Shown: positions 8,755 through 17,118 of the stretch, piece after piece
How the letters are laid out: the number at the start of each line of letters is the position of its first letter
Numbering within the stretch: position 1 is the stretch's first letter
Origin: Rhizobium halophilum
Lineage (GTDB): Bacteria > Pseudomonadota > Alphaproteobacteria > Rhizobiales > Rhizobiaceae
Direction of reading: 5' to 3'
Assembly (NCBI RefSeq): GCF_021648825.1
Contig: NZ_JAKJHS010000008.1
Span: 1 to 64,000 of the forward strand
Length of the DNA stretch: 64,000 nucleotides
Program-made: the position numbers and the translations under genes
The notes under the pieces: generated by a model
Database searches by the model: none
Seen by the model: only the letters and a program-made list of their open reading frames with translations
Told to the model about the DNA's origin: nothing

Positions 8755-9822
8755 ATGCCAAATGCCGCTTCCACAACCAAGCCTTCCCCTTGGTGGCACC
8801 CCAAAGTCCACGCAGACAGGCGGCCACTCCTGCTGGCACGCAACCGTCTCCAAGCAGCCGTGCGCAATCGCTTCGCGGCGCTCGACTTTGTGGAGGTTGA
8901 CCCTGCGGCCCTCCAAGTCTCCCCTGGAAACGAGACACACCTTCACGCCTTCGTAACGGAAGCGCTCACGACGGACGGTCAGCCGAGCCCACTATACCTG
9001 CACACGTCCCCGGAGTTTGCCTGCAAGAAGCTCCTGGCGGCAGGCGAGGTTCGAATTTTCTCCTTCGCCCACGTCTTCCGCAACCGCGAGCGCGGGCCGC
9101 TCCACCACCCCGAATTCTCGATGCTCGAATGGTATCGCGTCGACGAAAACTATACGACCCTGATGAGTGACTGCGAAGAGCTTTTGAAGATCGCCGCAGA
9201 AACCTGTGGGGCCATGAGGTTCTGCTACCGGGGGATCGAAATGGATCCTTTAGCCAAGCCAGAACGGCTCACTGTCGCGGAAGCATTCGATCGTTTTGCG
9301 GGGATTAACCTGCTCGCCACTGTTTCGGCGGACGGCATGACAGATCGCGATAGATTGGCCCAAGCACTACAGTGCGCGGGAATCCGCTTTGCTGACGATG
9401 ATACGTGGTCCGACCTTTACAGCCGGGTGCTGGTCGAAAAAGTTGAGCCCAATCTCGGCGCCGAAAGAGCGACGATACTCTACGAATACCCGATATCTGA
9501 AGCAGCACTTGCTCGCCCCTCCCCCGACGACCCTCGCGTTGCAGAAAGGTTCGAGCTCTATGGGTGCGGCGTAGAGCTCGCGAACGCCTTCGGCGAACTG
9601 ACGGACGCGGAAGAACAGCGCCGCCGCTTCGATCTCGAGATGGCCGAGAAGGAACGAATCTACGGGCAAAGCTATCCGATCGACGAGGATTTTCTGCAGG
9701 CCGTGGAGAACATGCCCGCGGCGAGTGGCGCCGCACTTGGCTTCGACCGACTGGTGATGCTGGCGACAGGCGCCCGGCGCATCGAACAGGTAATCTGGAC
9801 TCCAGTTCCGGAGACAAGGTGA
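8755..9822 (+). CDS. epmA: EF-P lysine ligase EpmA (GenX/PoxA/YjeA), LysRS-like
   Basis: Attaches (R)-beta-lysine to Lys34 of EF-P. The 355-residue protein resembles the catalytic core of class II lysyl-tRNA synthetase without the anticodon-binding domain. Motif 2 is seen in FAHVFRNRERG followed by HHPEFSMLEWYR (about 104-127), and motif 3 in GAALGFDRLVMLA near the C-terminus. It is divergent from efp (171 bases between starts) and its stop codon overlaps the epmB start by one base (TGATG), so the two are surely co-transcribed and perhaps translationally coupled. Confidence 0.94.
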   Translation: MPNAASTTKPSPWWHPKVHADRRPLLLARNRLQAAVRNRFAALDFVEVDPAALQVSPGNETHLHAFVTEALTTDGQPSPLYLHTSPEFACKKLLAAGEVRIFSFAHVFRNRERGPLHHPEFSMLEWYRVDENYTTLMSDCEELLKIAAETCGAMRFCYRGIEMDPLAKPERLTVAEAFDRFAGINLLATVSADGMTDRDRLAQALQCAGIRFADDDTWSDLYSRVLVEKVEPNLGAERATILYEYPISEAALARPSPDDPRVAERFELYGCGVELANAFGELTDAEEQRRRFDLEMAEKERIYGQSYPIDEDFLQAVENMPAASGAALGFDRLVMLATGARRIEQVIWTPVPETR

Positions 9823-10877
9823 TGGCTGTGGAGCGCGCCCTCAAGAGCGCAGACGAACTGGCCGCGGAAGGCCTGCTATTCGGCGAGGAGATACCTGGAG
9901 CTCGCGCCGTCGCCGAACGGTATGCCATAGGGGTAACGCCAACAATGGCCGCGCTCATTGACCGTGCGGATCCGCAGGACCCGATCGCGCGACAGTTTCT
10001 ACCCTCTGGCTTAGAACTGGTAACAACAGCGGATGAGAGACCGGATCCGATAGGCGATGCCGCACACACGCCGGTGAAAGGGATCGTCCATCGCTACCCG
10101 GACCGGGTTCTTCTGAAGGCGGTCCACGTTTGCCCTGTTTACTGCCGGTTCTGCTTTCGACGTGAGATGGTCGGACCTCAGGGCGATGGAACGCTTTCTG
10201 CCGATGAGCTCGAGGCTGCGCTTGATTACATCCGAAAAACCCCGAGCATATGGGAGGTCATTCTCACGGGGGGTGATCCACTTGTCCTTTCTCCCCGCCG
10301 CCTCACGCAGATCATGCTTGAACTCGCGCAGATCGCGCATGTGAAGATCGTGCGGCTACACAGTAGGGTACCCGTCGTCGATCCTCAGGCCATCAACGAG
10401 GAACTCGTGGCGGCGCTGAAGGCGGGCGGCCAGGGCGTCTACCTAGCACTGCATGCCAATCACCCGCGTGAGATCACGGAAGAGGCGCGATCGGCCTGTG
10501 CGCGATTGGTCGATGCGGGCATCGTCATGGTGAGCCAGACGGTCTTGCTGCGCGGCGTCAACGACGATCCGGACATTCTTGCCGAGCTCATGAAGGCCTT
10601 CGTCGAGATCCGCGTCAAACCCTACTATCTCCATCACCCAGACCTGGCGCCCGGCACCAGCCACTTTCGACTGGGAATTGGTGAGGGGCAACGCATCGTA
10701 TCGGCGTTGCGGGGGCGAATCTCCGGGCTGTGTCAGCCCACCTATGTCCTCGACATTCCAGGGGGGCACGGCAAGGCTGTCCTGACTGAAGGGGCAGCAC
10801 GCAGGGGAGACAACAGCTACTTCGTCAGCGACTTTCGGGGGAGGGAGCATCCCTATGGCGGGCCGGACGATATCTGA
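9822..10877 (+). CDS. epmB: EF-P (R)-beta-lysine 2,3-aminomutase EpmB, radical SAM
   Basis: Converts lysine to (R)-beta-lysine for EF-P modification; KamA/YjeK family. ATG at 9822 gives 351 residues. The radical SAM [4Fe-4S] motif CxxxCxxC is intact as CPVYCRFC (Cys104, 108, 111), followed by FRREMVGPQGDG, and EVILTGGDPLVLSP (SAM/PLP region) and RLHSRVPVV fit lysine aminomutases. Its length is near E. coli EpmB (about 340), shorter than clostridial KamA. Overlap with epmA and divergence from efp favour the EF-P role over a catabolic lysine aminomutase. No epmC-like hydroxylase is seen. Confidence 0.93.
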   Translation: MAVERALKSADELAAEGLLFGEEIPGARAVAERYAIGVTPTMAALIDRADPQDPIARQFLPSGLELVTTADERPDPIGDAAHTPVKGIVHRYPDRVLLKAVHVCPVYCRFCFRREMVGPQGDGTLSADELEAALDYIRKTPSIWEVILTGGDPLVLSPRRLTQIMLELAQIAHVKIVRLHSRVPVVDPQAINEELVAALKAGGQGVYLALHANHPREITEEARSACARLVDAGIVMVSQTVLLRGVNDDPDILAELMKAFVEIRVKPYYLHHPDLAPGTSHFRLGIGEGQRIVSALRGRISGLCQPTYVLDIPGGHGKAVLTEGAARRGDNSYFVSDFRGREHPYGGPDDI

Positions 10878-11148
10878 TCATCCGCGTATACCACTGGAGA
10901 TGCCACATGTGTTCCAATGGCGCAGGAGGATCCTTAAGCTGTTCATGCCGCAGGGCTGGGCGCTCAAAAAACTGCAGACGGCGCGATAAGAACGGCCACG
11001 TCTTCTTAAACCTATCAATAGTTGGCCCAATGGCCTCACCCAAGGCTCCGCCAAGGTAATCTATCCTGACGAACGGAGCTTCGACTATGGCGGGAACATT
11101 GGACGATCCATACAAAAGCAGACAAGCGGTCTTCGGCACCTGCTTCAC
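10825..11148 (-). CDS. Possible small hypothetical protein (uncertain)
   Basis: A 107-codon frame starting with GTG at 11148, preceded by GAGG with 7-base spacing, and ending inside the 3' end of epmB on the other strand. It fills most of the 306-base gap between epmB and purU. The translation (N-terminal MKQVPKTACLLLYG, middle LGEAIGPTIDRFKKTW) matches no family I know, and third-position G/C content by eye is lower than in neighbouring genes. It may be a spurious frame or a decayed gene. Confidence 0.25.
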   Translation of the reverse strand: MKQVPKTACLLLYGSSNVPAIVEAPFVRIDYLGGALGEAIGPTIDRFKKTWPFLSRRLQFFERPALRHEQLKDPPAPLEHMWHLQWYTRMIRYRPARHRDAPSPESR

Positions 11149-11183
11149 GTAAACACCTCAACCTGTAGCGGAGAGCACGCGCG

Positions 11184-12068
11184 ATGATGAGCTATGTCCT
11201 GACAGTAACTTGCGACTCCACGCGCGGTGTTGTTGCAGCCATATCAGGTTATCTGGCTGACAGAGGCTGCAATATCATCGACTCGTCCCAGTTCGATGAC
11301 CTCGACACCGGCAAATTTTTCATGCGGATCTCCTTCCTGTCGGAAGAAGGCGTCAAGCGTCCACAGCTTGTAGAAGGCTTCACACCGGTCGCAGAGCGGT
11401 TCGGGATGGAGTGGGAAATCTATGACGCAGCGGAGCGGATGAAGGTCCTATTGATGGTCTCACGCTTCGGTCACTGCCTGAACGACCTGCTCTATCGATG
11501 GAAGATCGGAGCCCTGCCGATCGACATCGTCGGCGTCGTCTCTAACCACTTCGATTACCAGAAGGTCGTGGTGAACCACGATATCCCGTTCCACCACATC
11601 AAGGTGACTCCCGAAAACAAACCGCATGCGGAAGCGCAGTTGATGGAACTGGTCGAACAGACCGGCACGGAGCTGATCGTGCTGGCGCGCTACATGCAGG
11701 TCTTGTCGGATCAATTGTGCAGGGCGATGTCGGGTAAGATCATTAACATCCACCACTCATTTCTGCCGAGTTTCAAGGGCGCCAACCCCTACAAGCAGGC
11801 TTACCAGCGTGGTGTGAAGCTTATCGGAGCCACGGCGCATTACGTGACGGCGGACTTGGACGAAGGCCCGATCGTTGAGCAGGACACGGTACGCATCACG
11901 CATGCCCAGAGCCCGGACGACTACGTGTCACTGGGGCGCGACGTCGAAAGCCAGGTGCTCGCACGCGCGATCCACGCCCACATCCACCGCCGCGTATTCC
12001 TCAACGGTAACCGCACGATCGTGTTTCCCCCTAGCCCAGGCAGCTACGCCTCCGAAAGAATGGGTTGA
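11184..12068 (+). CDS. purU: Formyltetrahydrofolate deformylase
   Basis: Hydrolyses 10-formyl-THF to THF and formate, balancing the one-carbon pool and supplying formate for purine synthesis. The 294 residues comprise an N-terminal ACT domain (LTVTCDSTRGVVAAISGYLA, about 5-85) and a C-terminal formyltransferase domain with MVSRFGHCLNDLL, NHDIPFHHI and the catalytic region IINIHHSFLPSFKGANPY plus AHYVTADLDEGPI, whose Asp and His are those of the family. The start is ATG at 11184 or the adjacent ATG at 11187. It stands alone; rhizobia carry several purU paralogs, some linked to methyl-group catabolism, and nothing here shows which this is. Confidence 0.93.
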   Translation: MMSYVLTVTCDSTRGVVAAISGYLADRGCNIIDSSQFDDLDTGKFFMRISFLSEEGVKRPQLVEGFTPVAERFGMEWEIYDAAERMKVLLMVSRFGHCLNDLLYRWKIGALPIDIVGVVSNHFDYQKVVVNHDIPFHHIKVTPENKPHAEAQLMELVEQTGTELIVLARYMQVLSDQLCRAMSGKIINIHHSFLPSFKGANPYKQAYQRGVKLIGATAHYVTADLDEGPIVEQDTVRITHAQSPDDYVSLGRDVESQVLARAIHAHIHRRVFLNGNRTIVFPPSPGSYASERMG

Positions 12069-12391
12069 GACGGCAGGTGGGGGTGACTGTACCAGAGTGC
12101 ACCCTCCAAGGCTGCGTTGCCGGGATGCCCCACTGGAATGGCCTGCAACGAGGTGAAGGCTGCTGCCATTCGTTCAGTAGCTGTGATCGTCAAGGCAGGC
12201 CCAGTGAGCCTCACGCGCAGTCAACTAGAGTGAAATGAAATTTCACAGTTGCGCCTTGATTCCGTCATCTCCCAGAAAAATATCCCGTTCATCATCATTC
12301 TCATTGCAGGTTCTTCCAACGCCCATTAGAGTCTCACCGAACATGTGCAATGAGTCATGTACTGGAAGCGCAACCAACCGAGGAGAGTGAC
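12069..12391. other. Gene-poor stretch after purU, with a perfect small palindrome
   Basis: No convincing gene is seen in these 323 bases on either strand. The base composition turns A/T-richer towards 12230-12330. GTGAAAT (12230-12236) and ATTTCAC (12240-12246) form a perfect palindrome with a 3-base centre, the shape of a regulator-binding site. No transposase remnant, tRNA or terminator with a T-run is visible. Confidence 0.4.
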
Positions 12392-12484
12392 ATGTTTAAT
12401 ATGACGCGCGTCGCCGCCCTTGGGCAGCTGGCGTCCAATAATGAGATCGCCGCCAAGGCGCTCGTCCCTCGCTGTCGAATGTGA
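12392..12484 (+). pseudogene. Very short ORF, possibly an N-terminal gene remnant
   Basis: ATG at 12392 follows a good ribosome-binding site (GGAGAG, 12382-12387) and opens a 30-codon frame (MFNMTRVAALGQLASNNEIA...) that stops at 12484. The start looks like that of a normal soluble protein, vaguely like small carboxymuconolactone-decarboxylase/AhpD-type proteins, but it breaks off after about 25 residues and no continuation is apparent downstream. It could be a fragment of a deleted gene or a genuine micro-ORF. Confidence 0.25.
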
Positions 12485-12550
12485 CTTCGGTCCAAAATCC
12501 CGAGATCTTCATTTGCAGCGCCGACTCAGGGAGTCGGAGGGAGCAGATCT

Positions 12551-12745
12551 ATGCAAAAACAAGTAATAGAATATCGTGGTGAGCCGGTCGGCATCGTTGT
12601 CCCTGACGCGGATCGCCTCAAGTTTATCGCAGTAAAGTTTCACGTCATTGATCTTGATGAGAAACTCTTCACCTCAGCGGATGAGGTCCACCTGGCAATC
12701 CGCGACCTGGTGAATAGCCAGCCGGGCGAGAGCGCTCGTACCTGA
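12551..12745 (+). CDS. Small conserved-looking hypothetical protein (64 aa)
   Basis: ATG at 12551 lies behind a strong Shine-Dalgarno sequence (GGAGGGAG, 12536-12543). The 64-residue product is soluble, with a two-strand-like start (VIEYRGEPVGIVVPDADRL) and a helical, acidic C-terminus (SADEVHLAIRDLV). Such small proteins occur in rhizobial genomes as hypotheticals; I know no function. Good RBS and protein-like composition make it more credible than its size suggests. It converges on the Lrp-like gene with only 30 bases between stops. Confidence 0.6.
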   Translation: MQKQVIEYRGEPVGIVVPDADRLKFIAVKFHVIDLDEKLFTSADEVHLAIRDLVNSQPGESART

Positions 12746-12775
12746 TCCCACGAGGTAACGACGGGCGGCGCTGCA

Positions 12776-13012
12776 TCAGAAGGCGGTGAATGTCATTGTT
12801 GTCAACGAGCGCTCTATCCCCGGAATGCTGGCGATCTTTTCGTTGACGAACCGCCCGATTTCCTCACCCTCTTTGAGGTAGATCTTAAGCAGGAGGTCCC
12901 AGTCCCCGCTGGTGGAGTAAAGCTCAGACACCAGTTCCGTTTGATAGATCGCGTCAGCGACCTCATAGGTTTTCCCTGGAGTGCATCTAAGCTGCACGAA
13001 TATCGGCTTCAT
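12776..13012 (-). CDS. Stand-alone Lrp/AsnC ligand-binding (RAM) domain protein
   Basis: 78 residues from ATG at 13012 (AGGATAG upstream), forming the alpha-beta RAM domain of Lrp/AsnC regulators (FVQLRCTPGKTYEVADAI; ELYSTSGDWDLLLKIYL; then the SIPGIERSLTTMTF strand). There is no helix-turn-helix, so it cannot bind DNA like full Lrp; such SMLP-type proteins bind amino acids as oligomers or pair with full-length regulators. It is divergent from the FAD oxidase/ALDH genes (217 bases between starts), so a role in sensing lysine or a related amino acid for that operon is plausible (inference). Confidence 0.85.
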   Translation of the reverse strand: MKPIFVQLRCTPGKTYEVADAIYQTELVSELYSTSGDWDLLLKIYLKEGEEIGRFVNEKIASIPGIERSLTTMTFTAF

Positions 13013-13228
13013 GGGGCTATCCTGTCTGAGCGGCTGGGCGCTCGTGGGTGTCGCCAACTATTGGCTGATGCGCACAGCGATCGCAAGCCCACCGATTGGC
13101 GCCCGCGCTCACGTTCATGAGCTTGGATCGGTGTAGCATTCCGCCACCGAATGCGCTGTTGAGAATCTGTCGATGTCGCTGAATGCCCCCTCTCGATAAA
13201 GTTGCCGCATTCTCGTCGGAACAATACA

Positions 13229-14512
13229 ATGCTGAATGACCCGCGCTCCCACGGCTTGTGGGAAAAAACCGCTCCGCCAGCTCCACAAACCACCTCCCTT
13301 TCGGGGGCCATTTCTGCAGACGTAGTGATCATCGGCGGCGGCTATACCGGCCTCTCGGCCGCCCTTCATCTTGCCCAGGCGGGCATCGACGTGGTCCTGC
13401 TTGAAGCACAGGAGTTTGGGTTCGGCGGGGCGGGACGAAACGTCGGCCTCATCAATGCAGGCATGTGGGTCATGCCTGATGACCTTCCGAAGGAACTGGG
13501 CCCCCGCTACGGCGAGCGCCTCCTCGACTTGCTAAGCAAAGGGCCTTCTTTGGTCCGGGACATCATTGAAAATCACGCGATCGCCTGCGAGTTGGAAAAA
13601 AACGGTACGCTGCATTGTGCGGTGGGCGACGCAGGCCTGCGTGAGCTTGAAGAAAGAGCAAGGCAGTGGCAGACGCGCGGGGCGCAGGTCGAGATGCTCA
13701 CTGCAGCCGAAACAGCGCGTCGTGTGGGGTCGGAGACATACGCCGGATCGCTTCTCGATATGCGTGCCGGCACCTTGCAGCCCCTCGCTTATGCCCGCGG
13801 CCTCGCCCATGCCGCTATAAGAGCAGGCGCAAGTGTCTACACGAGAAGTGCTGTTCTGTCTCACGAGCAACGCGCAGGCCGCCAGTTGGTCAAGACGTCG
13901 AGCGGCGAGGTTTCCGCTGACTGGGTTATCGTTGCCACAGACGCCTATAGCACTGGCCCGTGGGAGGTCCTGCGCAAGGAGCAGGTGCGGCTTCCCTACT
14001 TCAACCTTGCCACCGCGCCCCTCAGCAGCGAACACTTGAAGTCGATCCTCCCGGGTCGACAAGGCTGCTGGGATACCAGGGAAATCCTTTCCTCGTTCAG
14101 GATGGATCGGGCCGGTCGCCTCGTCGTCGGAAGCGTTGGTGCCCTGAGAGGGACAGGAACGGCCATTCATAGGGCTTGGGCTCGGCGTACTCTCCGGCGC
14201 ATCTTCCCGCAACTTGGCGCGATCGAGTTTGAGGCGGAGTGGTACGGCCAGATTGGAATGACCGACAACGCGCTGCCGCGTCTTCACAAGTTTGCGCCAA
14301 ACGTCATCAGTTTCTGCGGGTATAATGGGCGCGGTATCGCCCCCGGCACCACCTTTGGGAAGGTGCTTGCCGAGCATATCCTTGGGCGACTGGGCGAGGA
14401 GGACCTCCCCTTGCCCATCACTGCCCCTAAGCTGCCGACGCTGCGCCCACTGAAGGAAGTTTATTACGAGGCCGGCGCGCAGGTTGCCCATCTCGCCGGC
14501 GAGCGCTTCTGA
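13229..14512 (+). CDS. FAD-dependent amino-acid oxidase (DAO family), probable L-pipecolate oxidase AmaA-like
   Basis: 427 residues from ATG at 13229. An N-terminal Rossmann dinucleotide fold is clear (VVIIGGGYTGLSAALHLA, about 33-50, then LLEAQEFGFGGAGRN), as is the C-terminal FAD-closing SFCGYNGRGIAPGTTFGK. This places it in the DAO/GlpO/ordL group. The immediately following ALDH7-type gene suggests the Pseudomonas putida amaA-amaB pair, in which the oxidase makes piperideine-6-carboxylate from L-pipecolate and the dehydrogenase makes L-2-aminoadipate. The pipecolate assignment rests on this context; gamma-glutamylputrescine-oxidase-like enzymes are alternatives. Confidence 0.8.
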   Translation: MLNDPRSHGLWEKTAPPAPQTTSLSGAISADVVIIGGGYTGLSAALHLAQAGIDVVLLEAQEFGFGGAGRNVGLINAGMWVMPDDLPKELGPRYGERLLDLLSKGPSLVRDIIENHAIACELEKNGTLHCAVGDAGLRELEERARQWQTRGAQVEMLTAAETARRVGSETYAGSLLDMRAGTLQPLAYARGLAHAAIRAGASVYTRSAVLSHEQRAGRQLVKTSSGEVSADWVIVATDAYSTGPWEVLRKEQVRLPYFNLATAPLSSEHLKSILPGRQGCWDTREILSSFRMDRAGRLVVGSVGALRGTGTAIHRAWARRTLRRIFPQLGAIEFEAEWYGQIGMTDNALPRLHKFAPNVISFCGYNGRGIAPGTTFGKVLAEHILGRLGEEDLPLPITAPKLPTLRPLKEVYYEAGAQVAHLAGERF

Positions 14513-14571
14513 TTGCGAAGCGGCTGCCTATTTGTACATTGACACGAACAGTTGACACCGGAAGGACCGAC

Positions 14572-16113
14572 ATGACGCTTGCCAATCTTGACCTCGCCGC
14601 AGAGGCAAAGAAAATCCTGACAGAGCTCGGCGTAAAAGCGGAGAGCTACACCGGCGGCACGCTAGAGGTTCGTTCTCCCGTCACGGGCGCCGTAATTGGG
14701 AGGCTTCCGGAGCATTCTGTTGGCGCCGCCGCGAAGGCGATCGATGTGGCCCATGCCGCCTTTCTGGAATGGCGCCTTGTACCGGCGCCCAAACGCGGCG
14801 AACTAGTCCGCCTGCTTGGCGAGGAGCTCCGCAAGGCAAAGACGGATCTGGGGCGGCTGGTATCGATCGAGGTCGGAAAGATCACATCTGAGGGTCTGGG
14901 CGAAGTCCAGGAGATGATCGACATCTGCGACTTCGCCGTTGGTCTGTCCCGCCAGCTCTATGGCCTGACCATCGCCACCGAGCGTGCTGAGCACCGCATG
15001 ATGGAAACCTGGCACCCGCTTGGGGCCATCGGCATCATCTCGGCCTTCAACTTCCCGGTCGCCGTCTGGTCATGGAATGCGGCGTTGGCGCTCGTCTGCG
15101 GCAATTCCACCGTCTGGAAGCCTTCGGAGAAAACGCCCCTGACGGCGCTGGCGACCCAGGCAATCTTCGAGAAGGCGCTAACTCGCTACATCGAGGAAGG
15201 CAACCCGGCGCCTAAGAACCTTTCCACCCTGCTGATCGGTGGGCGGGATATAGGCGAGGTTCTTGTGGATCATGAGAAGGTGCCGCTGGTTTCAGCAACA
15301 GGATCTACAGCCATGGGCCGTGCCGTCGGCCCACGTCTGGCACAGCGTTTCGCACGCTCCTTGTTGGAACTCGGCGGCAACAACGCCGCCATCGTTACCC
15401 CGTCAGCGGATCTCGACCTGACCCTGCGCGGTGTTGCCTTCGCGGCCATGGGAACTGCCGGCCAGCGCTGCACGACACTGCGCCGCCTCTTCGTCCACGA
15501 CGGCGTCTATGACACGCTGGTCCCGCGTCTCGCAAAGGCCTACCAGTCGGTGACTGTCGGCAACCCGCTTGAAAACGGCAATCTGGTCGGTCCACTGATC
15601 GACAAGGCCGCATTCGACAAGATGCAGGCCTCTCTTGAAGCCGCCAAGACAGCGGGCGGGAAGGTCACCGGTGGTGAACGGGTGGAGCAACAAGGCGCTG
15701 ACGAAGCTTACTACGTTCGACCGGCGATCGTGGAGATGCCGGAGCAAACGGGCCCCGTGAAGGAGGAGACCTTCGCTCCTATCCTCTACGTGATGAAGTA
15801 CAGCGACTTCGACGAGGCGCTGCGGCTCCACAACGACGTGCCGCAGGGCCTGTCTTCCTCGATCTTCACCAATGACATGCGCGAAGCGGAGATCTTTGTG
15901 TCTGACCGAGGCTCGGACTGCGGCATCGCAAACGTCAACATCGGACCCTCGGGTGCCGAAATTGGGGGCGCCTTCGGGGGCGAGAAGGAAACGGGAGGCG
16001 GTCGGGAATCCGGCTCTGACGCCTGGAGGATCTACATGCGCCGTGCAACCAACACGATGAACTACGGCCGCACACTGCCGCTTGCGCAGGGCGTCAAGTT
16101 CGACGTCATCTAA
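14572..16113 (+). CDS. amaB: Aldehyde dehydrogenase, ALDH7/antiquitin type (alpha-aminoadipic semialdehyde dehydrogenase)
   Basis: NAD+-dependent oxidation of L-2-aminoadipate-6-semialdehyde (from piperideine-6-carboxylate) to aminoadipate in lysine breakdown. ATG at 14572 behind GGAAGGA gives 513 residues, the ALDH7 length; an in-frame TTG at 14539 is unlikely. The catalytic Glu is in LLELGGNNA (Glu266) and the nucleophile in GTAGQRCTTLRR (Cys300). The cofactor-binding WKPSEKTPL and the NIGPSGAEIGGAFGGEKETGGGRESG tail are typical of antiquitins. It follows the FAD oxidase by 59 bases and precedes the P1-family hydrolase by 3, so it sits in one operon. Confidence 0.88.
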   Translation: MTLANLDLAAEAKKILTELGVKAESYTGGTLEVRSPVTGAVIGRLPEHSVGAAAKAIDVAHAAFLEWRLVPAPKRGELVRLLGEELRKAKTDLGRLVSIEVGKITSEGLGEVQEMIDICDFAVGLSRQLYGLTIATERAEHRMMETWHPLGAIGIISAFNFPVAVWSWNAALALVCGNSTVWKPSEKTPLTALATQAIFEKALTRYIEEGNPAPKNLSTLLIGGRDIGEVLVDHEKVPLVSATGSTAMGRAVGPRLAQRFARSLLELGGNNAAIVTPSADLDLTLRGVAFAAMGTAGQRCTTLRRLFVHDGVYDTLVPRLAKAYQSVTVGNPLENGNLVGPLIDKAAFDKMQASLEAAKTAGGKVTGGERVEQQGADEAYYVRPAIVEMPEQTGPVKEETFAPILYVMKYSDFDEALRLHNDVPQGLSSSIFTNDMREAEIFVSDRGSDCGIANVNIGPSGAEIGGAFGGEKETGGGRESGSDAWRIYMRRATNTMNYGRTLPLAQGVKFDVI

Positions 16114-16116
16114 GGG

Positions 16117-17118
16117 ATGTCGACGCGGCTTAACCTGTTGACGGATGTCGGTGGCGTGGCGGTTGGCCACGCCACCGACCTTGACCTCGGCTCCGGTGTT
16201 ACCGCAATTGTTTTCGATGAGCCCCCGGTCGCGTCGGGCACCGTGCTGGGAGGAGCGCCTGGCGGACGCGACACAGCTCTTCTTGACCTCGCAATGACCG
16301 TCCAGAGAGTGGACGCCTTCGTGCTGTCCGGCGGCTCGGCCTTCGGTTTGGATGCGGCAGGCGGCGTCCAAACAGGCCTGCGCCAGATCGGACGCGGACT
16401 GGAGGTGGGCAAGGCTCGGGTGCCGATCGTGCCGCAGGCAATCCTTTTTGATCTGGTCAGCGGCGGCGACAGGGCGTGGGATCTCCATTCTCCTTATCGC
16501 GATCTAGGATATGCGGCCTTCCAGGCTGCTGAGCCAGGTCGATTTGCCCTAGGCTCCGTGGGGGCCGGAACTGGAGCGACAACGGCGACTCTCAAGGGAG
16601 GAATAGGATCCGCAAGTGCTTGCACGACGGACGGGCATGTCGTTGCAGCACTCGTGGCAGTAAACGCCATGGGGTCGGCAACCATCGCGGATGGGCCTCA
16701 CTTCTGGGCAGCGCCATTCGAGCAAGACCAGGAGTTTGGCGGCCTTGGCCTGCCCATCGAATTTGATACCCGGCTGCGCGTAAAGGGAACTAATATCGTC
16801 GCAACCACCATTGGCGTCGTCGTCACGGACGCGGAACTCTCCAAAGTGGACGCTCACCGGCTTTCGCTGATGGCACATGACGGGCTAGGGCGCGCTCTAC
16901 TCCCAGCACATCTGCCTTCAGACGGAGACACCATGTTCGCCGCAGCCACCGGCAGGAAGCCTCTCTCGTCACCAACGCATCTTACGGAGATCTTCCACCT
17001 CGCAACCATTGTAACCGCAAGAGCGATCGCGCGCGGCGTCTTCGAGGCCGCTAGTCTTCCGTTCGAAGGAGCACAACACAGCTGGCGCAATCGCTTCGGG
17101 GATCTGGTTAGACCGTAA
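16117..17118 (+). CDS. P1/S58 (DmpA/NylC-type) N-terminal-nucleophile aminohydrolase
   Basis: 333 residues, made as a proenzyme that family members cleave autocatalytically to expose a Ser/Thr nucleophile. The glycine-rich N-terminal motifs LTDVGGVAVGHAT, LGGAPGGRDT and VLSGGSAFGLDAAGG define the family. The likely cleavage site is in VNAMGS, between Gly186 and Ser187. Members include L-aminopeptidase D-esterase/amidase DmpA, beta-peptidyl aminopeptidases and nylon-oligomer hydrolase NylC. It begins three bases after the ALDH stop, so it probably releases an amino acid or amide feeding the same pathway (inference). Its 3' end overlaps cobC (opposite strand) by 11 bases. Confidence 0.85.
   Translation: MSTRLNLLTDVGGVAVGHATDLDLGSGVTAIVFDEPPVASGTVLGGAPGGRDTALLDLAMTVQRVDAFVLSGGSAFGLDAAGGVQTGLRQIGRGLEVGKARVPIVPQAILFDLVSGGDRAWDLHSPYRDLGYAAFQAAEPGRFALGSVGAGTGATTATLKGGIGSASACTTDGHVVAALVAVNAMGSATIADGPHFWAAPFEQDQEFGGLGLPIEFDTRLRVKGTNIVATTIGVVVTDAELSKVDAHRLSLMAHDGLGRALLPAHLPSDGDTMFAAATGRKPLSSPTHLTEIFHLATIVTARAIARGVFEAASLPFEGAQHSWRNRFGDLVRP

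Noticed and set aside
15403..16488. 361-codon minus-strand frame opposite the ALDH and P1-hydrolase genes
   Set aside because: It spans two well-supported plus-strand genes and their junction, so it is a shadow frame.
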